In this document: piece by piece, positions 7,992-16,168 of the stretch
Layout: each line of letters opens with the position of its first letter
How positions within the stretch are numbered: the stretch's first letter is position 1
Assembly (NCBI GenBank): GCA_040255675.1
Contig: JBDZVM010000006.1
Coordinates: forward strand, 1 to 64,000
Source of the DNA: JBDZVM01 sp040255675
GTDB taxonomy: Bacteria > Actinomycetota > Actinomycetes > Acidothermales > Acidothermaceae
Direction: 5' to 3'
DNA: 64,000 bases
Notes under the pieces: generated by a model
The model's input: only the letters and a program-made list of their open reading frames with translations
The model's database searches: none
What the model was told of the DNA's origin: nothing
Program-made: the position numbers and the translations under genes

Positions 7992-9484
7992 CCAAAATGC
8001 TGCGCGGCCGGCTGAATCTGTCGCTGCGCACGCGACTGCTCATGGCACTTGTTGCCCTCGCGGCGGTCGGGCTCGGGGTGGCCGCGTTTGTCACCCACAC
8101 GCTGCTGGCTTCTTTCTTGATGAACAGGTTCGACGCGCAGCAGGCCAGCGTGAGCCAATTCGCCTACGCGTCGGTCTTTCAGCGCGGGCCGGGTGGCGGG
8201 CGCTTTTTCGGCAACGCACCGGCACGGGTGCCGAATCAGCTGCTGCAGGGCGGTTCTTACGCGATCGTGGTCGACTCTTCGGGGCATGTCGTCGAGCAAC
8301 TGCGGTACGACGGGCAAACGAACTCGTGGGACGACGCCTCGTCGGGCGAAAGCTTGCGGTTACCCGCGAACCTGCTGACTCGAGACAGTCCGTTCACCGT
8401 GTCTGACGACAAGAGTAAAAGATTCCGCGTTCTCGTCGATTACGAATCGCGAGACGCGTTGGTGAATCGGTCGACAGGTGATCGCGCCACGTATGTGTTC
8501 GCGATGCCGATGACTGAGGTCGACGAAACGCTTGGCCGGCTGACCTTCGTCGAAGCCGCTGTCGCGGGCGCGGTGCTCGCCGGCATGGGCCTGCTCGGTT
8601 GGCTCTTGATCGGCGTCGGCTTACGCCCGCTGCGCAAAATGGAAGCGACCGCCGGAGCGATCGCTTCGGGGGATCTGTCGCGGCGCGTCGAACATGCCAG
8701 CCCGCGCACCGAAGTAGGCCGGCTCGGAAACGCCCTGAACACGATGCTCGCGCGCATCGAAGAAGCGTTCGCGGCGCGCGCGGCGTCCGAAGAACGGCTG
8801 CGCCGATTTCTTGCCGACGCCTCGCACGAACTACGCACGCCGTTGACCTCTATCCGGGGATACGCCGAGCTGTTTCGTCGCGGCGCGGCTCGCCGTCCCG
8901 ACGACTTGGAAAAAGCGATGCGGCGCATCGAAGACGAATCGACTCGCATGGGTGTGCTCGTCGACGAGTTGTTGTTGCTCGCGCGACTAGACCAGGGCCG
9001 TGCACCGGCCCGCGAGCCGGTGCTGCTTTCAGAAGTCGTCGCCGACGCGTGTGACGATTTGCGGACGGCGGCACCTGACCGCGTCGTCCGTTTCGATGCT
9101 GATGCCGACGTGGTGGTGGAGGGCGACGAAATGCAACTCCGTCAGGTGATCGGCAACCTGTTGACGAACGTCCGTGTGCACACGCCGCCGGGCACAGCGG
9201 TCGACGTGCGGCTCGCGGCGGAGTCGGACGTCGCGGTGCTCGAAGTGACCGACCACGGTTACGGCTTGCCACCGGGCGACCTCGCTCATGTATTCGACCG
9301 TTTTTACCGCGCCGACCAGGCGCGCGCGCGAGATCGCGGCGGCGCGGGCCTGGGGCTTTCGATCGTTGCCGCGATCGTGCACGCCCACGGTGGCCGGGTC
9401 GGGGCGTTGAATGTCGGCGGAGCCGGGGCACGCTTCAGGGTGGAATTGCCTTTGCTACCAGCGAATATCGCGTCGGCGTCTTAG
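7988..9484 (+). CDS. Sensor histidine kinase, HAMP-HisKA-HATPase
   Basis: Translation probably begins at the ATG overlapping the regulator's stop, giving 498 residues. Order: membrane helix (about 17-43), extracytoplasmic sensor region of about 140 residues (43-185), second helix (about 189-212), HAMP (about 212-265), HisKA with phospho-acceptor His280 in ADASHELRTPLTSIRGY, and an ATPase domain with N box NLLTNVRVHTP, G1 TDHGYGLPPGD and G2 GAGLGLSIV. The sensor region is Gly/Phe-rich near GGGRFFGNAP, a composition similar to the Gly-rich tails of the adjacent exporter proteins. It is the cognate kinase of the preceding regulator. Confidence 0.95.
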   Translation: MTKMLRGRLNLSLRTRLLMALVALAAVGLGVAAFVTHTLLASFLMNRFDAQQASVSQFAYASVFQRGPGGGRFFGNAPARVPNQLLQGGSYAIVVDSSGHVVEQLRYDGQTNSWDDASSGESLRLPANLLTRDSPFTVSDDKSKRFRVLVDYESRDALVNRSTGDRATYVFAMPMTEVDETLGRLTFVEAAVAGAVLAGMGLLGWLLIGVGLRPLRKMEATAGAIASGDLSRRVEHASPRTEVGRLGNALNTMLARIEEAFAARAASEERLRRFLADASHELRTPLTSIRGYAELFRRGAARRPDDLEKAMRRIEDESTRMGVLVDELLLLARLDQGRAPAREPVLLSEVVADACDDLRTAAPDRVVRFDADADVVVEGDEMQLRQVIGNLLTNVRVHTPPGTAVDVRLAAESDVAVLEVTDHGYGLPPGDLAHVFDRFYRADQARARDRGGAGLGLSIVAAIVHAHGGRVGALNVGGAGARFRVELPLLPANIASAS

Positions 9485-10424
9485 GCGCCGGGCTTGCGGG
9501 CGCGAAGCAGGCACAGGTCGTGCGGCGGCGTGAAACTGTCTCGCATGCCGGCCAGGCGCTGTTCGATGCGAGCGCGGGTGCGTTTCGCGATAGACGGCTC
9601 GAGGAGCGCGAAGCGGCGTCCGGTCGAGCGCATCGTCGTCATCTGCTCGACCAATTCATCGAGCGTCGGCGTCCATTGCAATGGCCGAACGTCGAGTGCC
9701 TCCACCTCGAGCGCCGCCGACGCCATCAGGCCGCGCAGCTTCTCGGCCGAGTCGGTCGTTGCCGCGCCCGACCGCGAACTCGGGATGATCGGCGCGCCCG
9801 CGCGGTCGAGCTCTTCGGTGACCACCTTTTCCACGCCCCACTCNNNNNNNNNNNNNNNNNNNNNNNNNNNNNNNNNNNNNNNNNNNNNNNNNNNNNNNNN
9901 NNNNNNNNNNNNNNNNNNNNNNNNNNNNNNNNNNNNNNNNNNNTCGGCGCGCCCGCGCGGTCGAGCTCTTCGGTGACCACCTTTTCCACGCCCCACTCGG
10001 ATTCGCCGGCCCAAGCGCCGAGCGCTAACACGCCGTGCGCTCGCAACGCTCGTGCGACACCACGTACGACCCGCGCCGGGTCGGGTGCGTGCTGAAGCAT
10101 GAACCCGCATACGACGAGATCGAGGCGACCGTCGCGCGCGGGTATGGCATGGGCGTCGGCCTGCACAACCGGCCGGTGCGAGTTTTGCCGCAGCATGCCC
10201 TCCGACAGATCCGCGCCGACGACGATCCGCGCGTTTCGCGCGCGCGAAACGACATCTCGCAGCACACCACCAGTGCCGCAGCCGATCTCGAGCGCGACGT
10301 TCACGTCGCGCCAATCGATCGAGTCGAGCAATGGCTGCATGGCCTGACGCAAGACCGGCGCCCACAAATGCGCGTAGCTTGCCGCGTCGCCGTTGTAGCG
10401 GCTACGCACGTCAGCAACGGACAT
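9481..10424 (-). CDS. Class I SAM-dependent methyltransferase, interrupted by an artificial assembly gap
   Basis: The N-terminal part has motif I (VALEIGCGTGG), motif II (IVVGADLSEGML), VVQADAHAIPARD and the post-motif region LDLVVCGFMLQHAPDP of Methyltransf_11-type enzymes. A 100-N gap (9844-9943) falls in the middle. The same 55 bp occurs immediately on both sides (9789-9843 and 9944-9998), so the two contigs overlap. Removing the gap and one copy leaves 789 bp, an intact frame of 262 residues ending LCLLRARKPGA. The last base triplets overlap the stop of the convergent kinase gene. The substrate is unknown; arrangement and length resemble BioC-like or generic small-molecule methyltransferases, with no biotin gene nearby. 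Confidence 0.85.
9844..9943. other. 100-N scaffold gap flanked by duplicated 55-bp contig ends
   Basis: There are exactly 100 N, the conventional placeholder for a gap of unknown size. The 55 bases before it (9789-9843) equal the 55 bases after it (9944-9998). This indicates overlapping contig ends that were scaffolded instead of merged, so no sequence is actually missing. Confidence 0.95.
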
Positions 10425-10433
10425 GCCTGCACC

Positions 10434-11285
10434 CTACTGCCCTAGGTGTTCCGGTCGTGGCAGCGTCGTGTCGAGGGTCTCGAGCCATGTGGAGAGACTG
10501 GCGACACGCAAGTACGCGCCGGGATCATCAACTTCGCACCCCGTGCCGGAGATAGTCATCGCCACCAGTGAGCCTCGGGCGAACACGGGGCCGCCGCTGT
10601 CGCCGTGGCAGGTGTTCGCGACCTCGCTCGACGCCGGAACGGCGCACAGGATTTCTGCTTCGGACGGCGACCATCTCCGGCGATCCGTGATCGCCGATGC
10701 GCATGCGTCGTTCGCTAGTTGATTCAGCCTTATTCGCCTGAGGTGACATTGGTGGCCGCCCACCACCGATTTGGAGCTCCAACCGTAGGCATCTACGTCT
10801 GTCCCTTGCGGCACTGGGGCGACTTGTGCCGGCGGTTGGCTGGACGGCGATGCGAGGATTAGTGCAATCGCGTCTGGACTCCATCCCGACTCTTGCGGCG
10901 CGTCGGCGAAGCCGCGAACGTGAAGCCGCTCGCCAACAATTCTGTTGGGTCGGCACAGATTATCGGCGTCGACGACGACGTCCAGCTGCTCGGGCGTTTC
11001 GTCCGCCATGCAATGTGCCGCAGTGAGTACCACGGTGGGGGCTATCAAAGTTCCCGCGCACAATTGCGAAGCATAAATGTCATCGGCAGGTGCCGAACGG
11101 TTGATTACCGCGACTACTCCGTGCGGAATCCTTGAGAATGGATTGCTGCGGTGATTGGCCGCGACGAGGTACATAGCGCCGCAGGTCAGCAGCGCCGAAC
11201 TCACGAGTGCAGTGAGCTTTCTGAGGTGACGACGAGGTGGCCGTCGGACGTCGGTAGCGTGAAGATTACGACGGTGGCGTGCCAT
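10434..11285 (-). CDS. Secreted trypsin-like serine protease (S1 family)
   Basis: The 283-residue protein has a basic N-terminus and a hydrophobic segment (about 24-43), consistent with a signal peptide or anchor. The catalytic triad is visible: His91 in LTAAHC, Asp138 in SPDAIALIL and Ser230 in CHGDSGGPVFA. Paired cysteines around the His and Ser loops fit the chymotrypsin fold. The gene starts within the last 20 bases of the upstream lipoprotein gene, so they are probably co-transcribed. It could process other exported proteins of this cluster; that is inference. The N-terminal motif HLRKLTALVSSALLT recurs as a degenerate copy upstream near 12230-12260, a sign of local duplication. Confidence 0.92.
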   Translation of the reverse strand: MARHRRNLHATDVRRPPRRHLRKLTALVSSALLTCGAMYLVAANHRSNPFSRIPHGVVAVINRSAPADDIYASQLCAGTLIAPTVVLTAAHCMADETPEQLDVVVDADNLCRPNRIVGERLHVRGFADAPQESGWSPDAIALILASPSSQPPAQVAPVPQGTDVDAYGWSSKSVVGGHQCHLRRIRLNQLANDACASAITDRRRWSPSEAEILCAVPASSEVANTCHGDSGGPVFARGSLVAMTISGTGCEVDDPGAYLRVASLSTWLETLDTTLPRPEHLGQ

Positions 11286-11904
11286 TTGACGTGCACTCCG
11301 CTGGATATTGCGGGATCTGCACCTCGCCCGGTGTGGTCACGGTGTAGTGGTGACGTCCGACCTTGTAAGTAATCACTAAACCTTTGCTGTCGCCCAACGT
11401 CACTCCCGGTGGCAGTGTGAGTTCGTAGACAAGATTCATTCTTGTGTGCGATGGAATGGTTGACTCCGGTAGCGGCTCAAGCCAGGCCCAGTCGTACCCG
11501 TCTTTTGACCACCCGGGCTCTTCGGTCGGAGGATAGGCGCCTACCCACTCCCCAACCAACATTTCCGTCAACGGTCCTAACAGCACTGGCCCGAGTTCTA
11601 AGTCTTTGCTACCCGGAGCGAGCCGCGCGGCGAGCATTTTCGCTGCGCCATCGCCGTCGTTGCTGAGGAGTTCAACACCCATGGTGACGTGACGTCCGAT
11701 CGAGCCCGTTGGTGCTGCATCTTGATGGTCCGCGCCGTAGACCGGACGGCAGAGAAAGAACCACGATCCCGCGCTAACGGTGCCGTGTGCTTGGGTGCCG
11801 CACGAGCCGGCACCCAAGAACATCAACGCTGTGATGAGAACAGGCCATGCATGTCGTGGCCGGCGATCTCTTCGCGTGGAAAATATTGTTTCTCGTGACG
11901 GCAT
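11266..11904 (-). CDS. Putative lipoprotein, paralogue of the protein at 12231-12863
   Basis: Starting at the ATG at 11904 gives 212 residues with an Arg-rich n-region, a hydrophobic core and a lipobox ending in Cys35 (FLGAGSC), so it should be lipid-anchored outside the membrane. It is clearly homologous over its length to the next upstream lipoprotein: both share FLCRPVY/FMCRPVY, GRHVT, APGSK, LGPVLLGP, WSKxGYDW and TRMNLVYELTLPPG. No known domain is recognised. Longer in-frame starts up to 12261 run through degenerate duplicated sequence and are unlikely. The stop overlaps the protease start by 20 bp. No strong ribosome site is visible, so the start is uncertain. Confidence 0.75.
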   Translation of the reverse strand: MPSRETIFSTRRDRRPRHAWPVLITALMFLGAGSCGTQAHGTVSAGSWFFLCRPVYGADHQDAAPTGSIGRHVTMGVELLSNDGDGAAKMLAARLAPGSKDLELGPVLLGPLTEMLVGEWVGAYPPTEEPGWSKDGYDWAWLEPLPESTIPSHTRMNLVYELTLPPGVTLGDSKGLVITYKVGRHHYTVTTPGEVQIPQYPAECTSNGTPPS

Positions 11905-11952
11905 CGCGACCGTCGCACGTGCCCGACGGTACAGCGCAAGTCTTTGAAATAA

Positions 11953-12230
11953 TTTGCGATTCCTGGACACGCGACGACGAATCTTGTTTCGAAGCGTACC
12001 CTCCCTCCAGGGGCGACGTTGGGCGACGGCAACGGTTTGGTGATTGCCTACAAAGTCCATGCTTCTCAACACACCGGGCCGCCCACGGCTGGGGTGCTTC
12101 GTGAGATGGCACGCCAGCCTCAAACATCTAGCAAGAAACACTACGGCCCTGCGCCCCCCGGCTACCACTACACGAAGCGACGATGGCGACCCACACGGGT
12201 CGAATGCCCCGTAGGTCAGCAGCGCCGAAT
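11953..12230 (+). pseudogene. Degenerate, partly inverted remnant of the lipoprotein family
   Basis: On the plus strand, from about 11959, translation reads IPGHATTNLVSKRTLPPG then ATLGDGNGLVIAYKV, an obvious match to the IPGHTRMNLVYELTLPPG region of the two minus-strand lipoproteins, but in opposite orientation. Immediately after it (about 12075-12110) the plus strand resembles the plus strand of the upstream gene's 5' end (ACCGGGCCG, GCTGGGGTG), i.e. the other orientation. No intact frame or signal peptide exists. Near 12228-12260, sequence like the protease 5' end follows. The stretch looks like collapsed duplications joined by an inversion. Confidence 0.65.
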
Positions 12231-12863
12231 TCACGAGTGCGGTGAGCGTTCTGAGGTGCACTTTGCGGGGTACTGCGGAATCTGGATCTCGCCGGGCGTA
12301 ACCATTCTGTAACGGTGGTGCCCTATCTTGTAGGTAATGACCAAACCTTTGCTGTCGCCCAACGTCGCTCCTGGTGGCAGTGTGAGTTCGTAGACAAGAT
12401 TCATCCTCGTGTGTCCAGGGATCCTAGACTGTCCCAAGGGCTTGAGCTGTTTCCAGTCATACCCGTTCTTCGACCACATCGGGTAAACCGTCGGAGGAAA
12501 GGCTCCTATCCAAATGCCCACCAGCGCGCTCTTCCCCGTTGTCGAAATCGGCCCGAGCAGTACCGGCCCAAGCTGCAACCCTTTGCTGCCGGGAGCTAGT
12601 TGCGCCGTCAGCATCTGCGCCGTGCCGCTTCCATCGTTGCGCAGAAGATTATCGCCCACCGTGACGTGACGGCCAGTCATGCCGTCTGGGGCGATAGCCC
12701 GTTGCGCTGGGCTGTAGACGGGGCGGCACATGAAGCTCCACGCCTCCCCACTCACCGGGCCGACTGAGGCTGGGGTGCCACACGAGCTGGCACCCCAGCA
12801 TATTAGCGACGCAATGAGCAGCAGCCAACTCAAACGCCGCGGTCGGGTGTTATGTGCGGGCAA
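12231..12863 (-). CDS. Putative lipoprotein (family also at 11266-11904)
   Basis: The 210-residue protein has the n-region MPAHNTRPRRLSW, a hydrophobic core and lipobox WGASSC (Cys28), so it is a predicted lipoprotein. The mature part shares many blocks with the downstream paralogue (CRPVY, GRHVTVG, LAPGSKGLQLGP, WSKNGYDW, LPPGATLGDSKGLVITYK, IQIPQYPAKC). Two mature cysteines (CRPVY and AKC) are conserved and may form a disulfide. Its start overlaps the end of the secreted-protein gene by 14 bp, implying coupled expression. A similar secreted-protein plus overlapping lipoprotein pair occurs at 56824-58214. No known family is recognised; a substrate-binding, immunity or adhesion role cannot be distinguished. 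Confidence 0.8.
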   Translation of the reverse strand: MPAHNTRPRRLSWLLLIASLICWGASSCGTPASVGPVSGEAWSFMCRPVYSPAQRAIAPDGMTGRHVTVGDNLLRNDGSGTAQMLTAQLAPGSKGLQLGPVLLGPISTTGKSALVGIWIGAFPPTVYPMWSKNGYDWKQLKPLGQSRIPGHTRMNLVYELTLPPGATLGDSKGLVITYKIGHHRYRMVTPGEIQIPQYPAKCTSERSPHS

Positions 12864-14118
12864 GGATGTCTCCCGGCCCTGGGTTGTTGCCCATAGGATA
12901 GTCGTAGCGGCCGCACAGCGTAATGTTTGAGGCGTTGTTCATGTCGAATGTGATCGATGCCGAATTCGAGTAGCCAGTTTGTGTCGAGAGAGAAAGGCTG
13001 CCAAGCCAGCCGGAGATGTCGACACCATTCGACCAGTTCACAGCAGCCGTTCCGGTGCGAGATACGACGTCACCGGGGCCTCCGGGGTACCAAACACACT
13101 TTGTCAGATTCGGTGTGCCGGGGTGGCGCTCCCGCTCACCGCCGATCCATTCGATCGGCCTGACTTGATAGCTGTCTTGGTAATATCCGGCAGAGTTCGC
13201 ACACGTTTCTCTATATTCTCCGTATTCGAACTCGGTATCCCAATAGTTGTTCTGGTACGCGTAGAGCCAGAGAAAGCTCTGGCTTGATGTCGAACTCCGG
13301 GTGGCCGTTCCGCTCTGTGACCACGATCCATAACCCCCGGTTGCGCTGTAGCCCACACCCAGCGTGCTCGACGCGTTGTTTGAATATGTAAATTTCACGA
13401 CGACGCCAGCCTTTTGGTTGTAGGCGTCGCCCACCAAATCGTATACGTTGCTGGTCGCAACGAGTGTTTCGCGTACCGGCAGATAGTAAGTGCTCCCGGA
13501 AGGGCACGGGTAATCCTTGTCGGTAGCGGCTGTCGGCTCCGCTTTCGGAAGATTACCGCTGCTTGGCGTGCCTAGACGCAGATCGACGCCGCGCTTAGCG
13601 ACATCGTTTGCCCGAGACGGTTGAGCAGGGTCGACGGCGCTTAGATTCGCTCCGACGCCGCTGCTGAAGGAGTAGCGAGCCACGCCGTCGCCTTCTCCGA
13701 CGGTGACGATTTCGAAGTCAACGTTCCCCGAGGTGCTTTCCATGGGCATGACATCTGCCAAGCTGCGCAGCCGCAGGGTGAAGGTGCCATCCGCGCGTGA
13801 CCGAGTTTGGGCGAGCGGTGTCAAGGTCACCGTGTCCCCTACTTTGAGTTGCGCCTGGACCTCTTCGCTCGGCCACGCGACAAGCGCCACATCGGCACCG
13901 GCCGCGGGCGATCCGCTTGCGTTACGCACTGTCCCGGCGATGAAGGCAGGAGAGCTCAGTGATGCGGAATCTGGTATTCCGGGCACCCACGAGACAGGTG
14001 TGCCGCTTGCGGCCCGAGCCACACTCGCCGAGCCTGACAGGACCCCGGCGCTCAGTGCTGCCGCAAGTACAAGCCGCCCAGCAAACGACCCCGGATGAGC
14101 ACGTGCACGACTAACCAT
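12850..14118 (-). CDS. Large secreted protein with carboxypeptidase-regulatory-like N-domain and aromatic-rich C-half
   Basis: The ATG at 14118 (MVSRARAHPGSFAG) follows GGGAGG and gives 422 residues; the longer frame from 14298 adds a basic stretch before the signal and is less likely. A signal peptide ends near SASVARA|AS. Residues about 55-135 resemble a carboxypeptidase-regulatory/Cna-B-like beta domain (IAGTVRNASGSPAAGADVALV, then RSRADGTFTLRL). The C-terminal half is rich in Tyr, Trp, Ser and Asn (WLYAYQNNYWDTEFEYGEY) with spaced cysteines, typical of an exported beta-rich protein. The family is not recognised. It heads the minus-strand exported-protein cluster. A protein of similar style heads the pair at 57333-58214. 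Confidence 0.75.
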   Translation of the reverse strand: MVSRARAHPGSFAGRLVLAAALSAGVLSGSASVARAASGTPVSWVPGIPDSASLSSPAFIAGTVRNASGSPAAGADVALVAWPSEEVQAQLKVGDTVTLTPLAQTRSRADGTFTLRLRSLADVMPMESTSGNVDFEIVTVGEGDGVARYSFSSGVGANLSAVDPAQPSRANDVAKRGVDLRLGTPSSGNLPKAEPTAATDKDYPCPSGSTYYLPVRETLVATSNVYDLVGDAYNQKAGVVVKFTYSNNASSTLGVGYSATGGYGSWSQSGTATRSSTSSQSFLWLYAYQNNYWDTEFEYGEYRETCANSAGYYQDSYQVRPIEWIGGERERHPGTPNLTKCVWYPGGPGDVVSRTGTAAVNWSNGVDISGWLGSLSLSTQTGYSNSASITFDMNNASNITLCGRYDYPMGNNPGPGDILART

Positions 14119-14499
14119 GGGAAGCCTCCCGCTCCCTCGAAGTTTGGCCCCCGCCAATACCGCAGAACGCGGGACGCCCCGATTTGTTAGCGCGATCAGA
14201 CTGCCGTGGATCAAGGCTTGTGTCAAGCAGGCACGAAAACAGCAGGCGGCGGCACGTCGCCGATGGTGAGCTTTCCGCTTGCGAGCGTCCCGAGCCAAAG
14301 CGCTGTGTTAGCGTGCACGGCCGATCGAAGGGTGCGTCCCGGCTGCCGGACTCTCGAAGAAAGATTGGCGCGTCGAATGTGGTCGATCCTGGGCGATGTC
14401 CCTTTTGACTCTGATTGTTTTCTCAGCCCAACGTGAGGTTCGTTTCAGCCAGGACGCCGATACTGCAATCACGGTGGACGACGTGAGAAGGGCACCAAT
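14119..14499. other. Divergent intergenic region, no gene supported
   Basis: These 381 bp lie between the divergently transcribed secreted-protein gene (start 14118) and the DUF5666-like gene (start 14500). They must hold promoters for both. I see no convincing -35/-10 pair, riboswitch or RNA gene. GGGAGG for the minus-strand gene is at about 14125-14131. Confidence 0.6.
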
Positions 14500-15210
14500 A
14501 TGAGCGACGACCACGTTGACGAGATTGGCCACGAACCGCGGCCGGCGCGCAGGCTGGTGGCCTGGAGCACCCTCGGTGTCGTCGGCGCCCTCGCGATCGC
14601 CGGTGGGATCTACGCGGCGACCAGCCAGGGCGGCTCGCCGTCCGGCGGCGGCGTTGCGACGCTGGCCGCCGACACCGCCGCCAGTTCGCAGGCAGTGTCG
14701 CCCGCCTCGCCGAGCTCATCACTCAACCCGGGCAAGCAGCACGGTCCGCGTTTCGGAGGCCCGGGCCTGATGCCGCGGGGCCAGGTGCTGCACGGTGAGT
14801 CGGTGGTGCAAAAGCCGGGCGGCGGCACCGAAACCATCGACGTCCAGCGCGGGAAAATCACTGCTGTCGACACCGCGAAAAAGACCATCACCGTCACGAG
14901 CAGCGACAACGTGGCGTTCACCTATGTCGTCGACGCGAATACTCGGCTCGTCGATTTCTCGCTGACCACGCCGCGAAAAGCCACATTCACTGATCTGAAG
15001 GTCGGCGACACGGTTGGCGTGACCGCCGTCCGCAGTGGAGACACCCGTACGGCGCGCAGCGTCGTCGACGGCGCGAAGCTCGGATGGCCCGGTGGCGACG
15101 GGCCGCGCGGCCCCCACATTCCGCACGGCCCGAACGCACCCAACGCACCGAACGCGCCCAGTGCGCCGCGGCCGTCGCCGACCGCGTCGACCACCGGCAC
15201 CTCGGCCTGA
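14500..15210 (+). CDS. Membrane-anchored DUF5666-like protein
   Basis: The 236-residue protein has a short cytoplasmic N-terminus, one hydrophobic helix (about 23-43, VAWSTLGVVGALAIAGGIYAA), a low-complexity Ser/Gly/Pro linker, a beta-rich domain (about 105-195: IDVQRGKITAVDTAKKTITV, FTYVVDANTRLVDF, LKVGDTVGVTAV) and a His/Pro/Asn/Ala-rich tail with NAP repeats. The domain matches the DUF5666 pattern seen also in the protein at 2600-3274, so the window has two members. Unlike that gene, this one is not next to a transporter. It is probably an exported, cell-surface-anchored protein of unknown role. Confidence 0.75.
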   Translation: MSDDHVDEIGHEPRPARRLVAWSTLGVVGALAIAGGIYAATSQGGSPSGGGVATLAADTAASSQAVSPASPSSSLNPGKQHGPRFGGPGLMPRGQVLHGESVVQKPGGGTETIDVQRGKITAVDTAKKTITVTSSDNVAFTYVVDANTRLVDFSLTTPRKATFTDLKVGDTVGVTAVRSGDTRTARSVVDGAKLGWPGGDGPRGPHIPHGPNAPNAPNAPSAPRPSPTASTTGTSA

Positions 15211-15234
15211 AGCACCTCGGTCTAAGACACCCGG

Positions 15235-16065
15235 TCAGCGCTTGCGTGCGGTGAACAGCAGATATTCCCACTCCATGGTTTTCGTCGTCACACCGTGGCC
15301 GTGGCGGCGCGCGAGGTCGGCGAGTTCGTGGTCGAGCGCGACCACCCGTTCTGGCTCGGACGCGATGCTTCGGTAGACGGCAACCGTCGGACCGTACTTG
15401 GTCTTGAAGTACTCGACGAATTCTTCCGGCTCGGCGAACCGGTCGATGCGCACGGTTTGTGGTTGCGCCGACATGTCAACGACACGATCCCCGAATAGCT
15501 TCGACAGGTACGCCGGGTCGCCCCACAGCGGTGCCGGTTGCGCGCCCGGCGGAAGCGGCGGCATGTACGGCTTCATCACCGCGAACATCTGCCCAACGAA
15601 TCCTCCCGGCGTCCAGTTGGCAAGGCCGATCGTGCCGCCAGGCTTGCACACGCGCACGAGTTCGGCCGCGCTCGCTTGATGATGCGGCGCGAACATCACA
15701 CCGACGCTTGAGACCACGACGTCGAATTCGTCGTCCGGGAAAGGCATTTCTTCGGCGTCGGCCTCTCGCCATTCCAGTTCGGCGCCGACGCGAGCGGCTT
15801 CCCGTCGTCCGGCTTCGAGCAGTTCGGGGGTGAGGTCGCTGGCGACGACATCCGCGCCCGCGAGTGCCGCCGGGATCGCGGCGTTGCCGGGCCCGGCGGC
15901 GACGTCGAGCACGCGCATGCCGGGCCGCACGCCGCACGCTTCGACCAGCGTCGCGCCGAGATGAGGGATCACCTCGGCGGCGACCGTCGGATAGTCGCCG
16001 AGCGCCCACATGGCACGATGCTTGGCTTTGAGCGCGCGGTCGTCGGATTCGAGAGTGGTGCTCAT
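15235..16065 (-). CDS. Class I SAM-dependent methyltransferase (UbiE/COQ5-like)
   Basis: The start at 16065 (MSTTLESDDRALKAKH) follows TTGGAGAAC and gives 276 residues; a longer frame to 16383 overlaps the divergent regulator. Motif I is VLDVAAGPGNAAIPAA, motif II VVASDLTPELLEAG, then EWREADAEEMPFPDDEFDVVVSS and a methyltransferase post-motif PGGTIGLANWTP. The fold and motifs are those of UbiE-like small-molecule methyltransferases. It is divergent from an HxlR-type regulator gene 103 bp away with an inverted GTAC pair between them, suggesting control by that regulator. The substrate is unknown. Confidence 0.9.
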   Translation of the reverse strand: MSTTLESDDRALKAKHRAMWALGDYPTVAAEVIPHLGATLVEACGVRPGMRVLDVAAGPGNAAIPAALAGADVVASDLTPELLEAGRREAARVGAELEWREADAEEMPFPDDEFDVVVSSVGVMFAPHHQASAAELVRVCKPGGTIGLANWTPGGFVGQMFAVMKPYMPPLPPGAQPAPLWGDPAYLSKLFGDRVVDMSAQPQTVRIDRFAEPEEFVEYFKTKYGPTVAVYRSIASEPERVVALDHELADLARRHGHGVTTKTMEWEYLLFTARKR

Positions 16066-16130
16066 CGCGTTCTCCAAGGGGTACGAAAAGGCCTTCGTGG
16101 ACGACGCTAGAAACCCGCCTCGGCCCTCTC

Positions 16131-16150
16131 TAGTACCAAATCTGTACCGG
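16131..16150. promoter_or_regulatory. Candidate HxlR-type operator between divergent genes
   Basis: The sequence AGTACCAAATCTGTACC contains two GTAC tetramers at 16133-16136 and 16144-16147, 11 bp apart. It lies 19 bp before the regulator start and about 70 bp upstream of the methyltransferase start. HxlR proteins bind as dimers to short spaced repeats. The assignment is inferred from position and symmetry only. Confidence 0.4.
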
Positions 16151-16168
16151 ACGACGTAGCCTTCGCGC

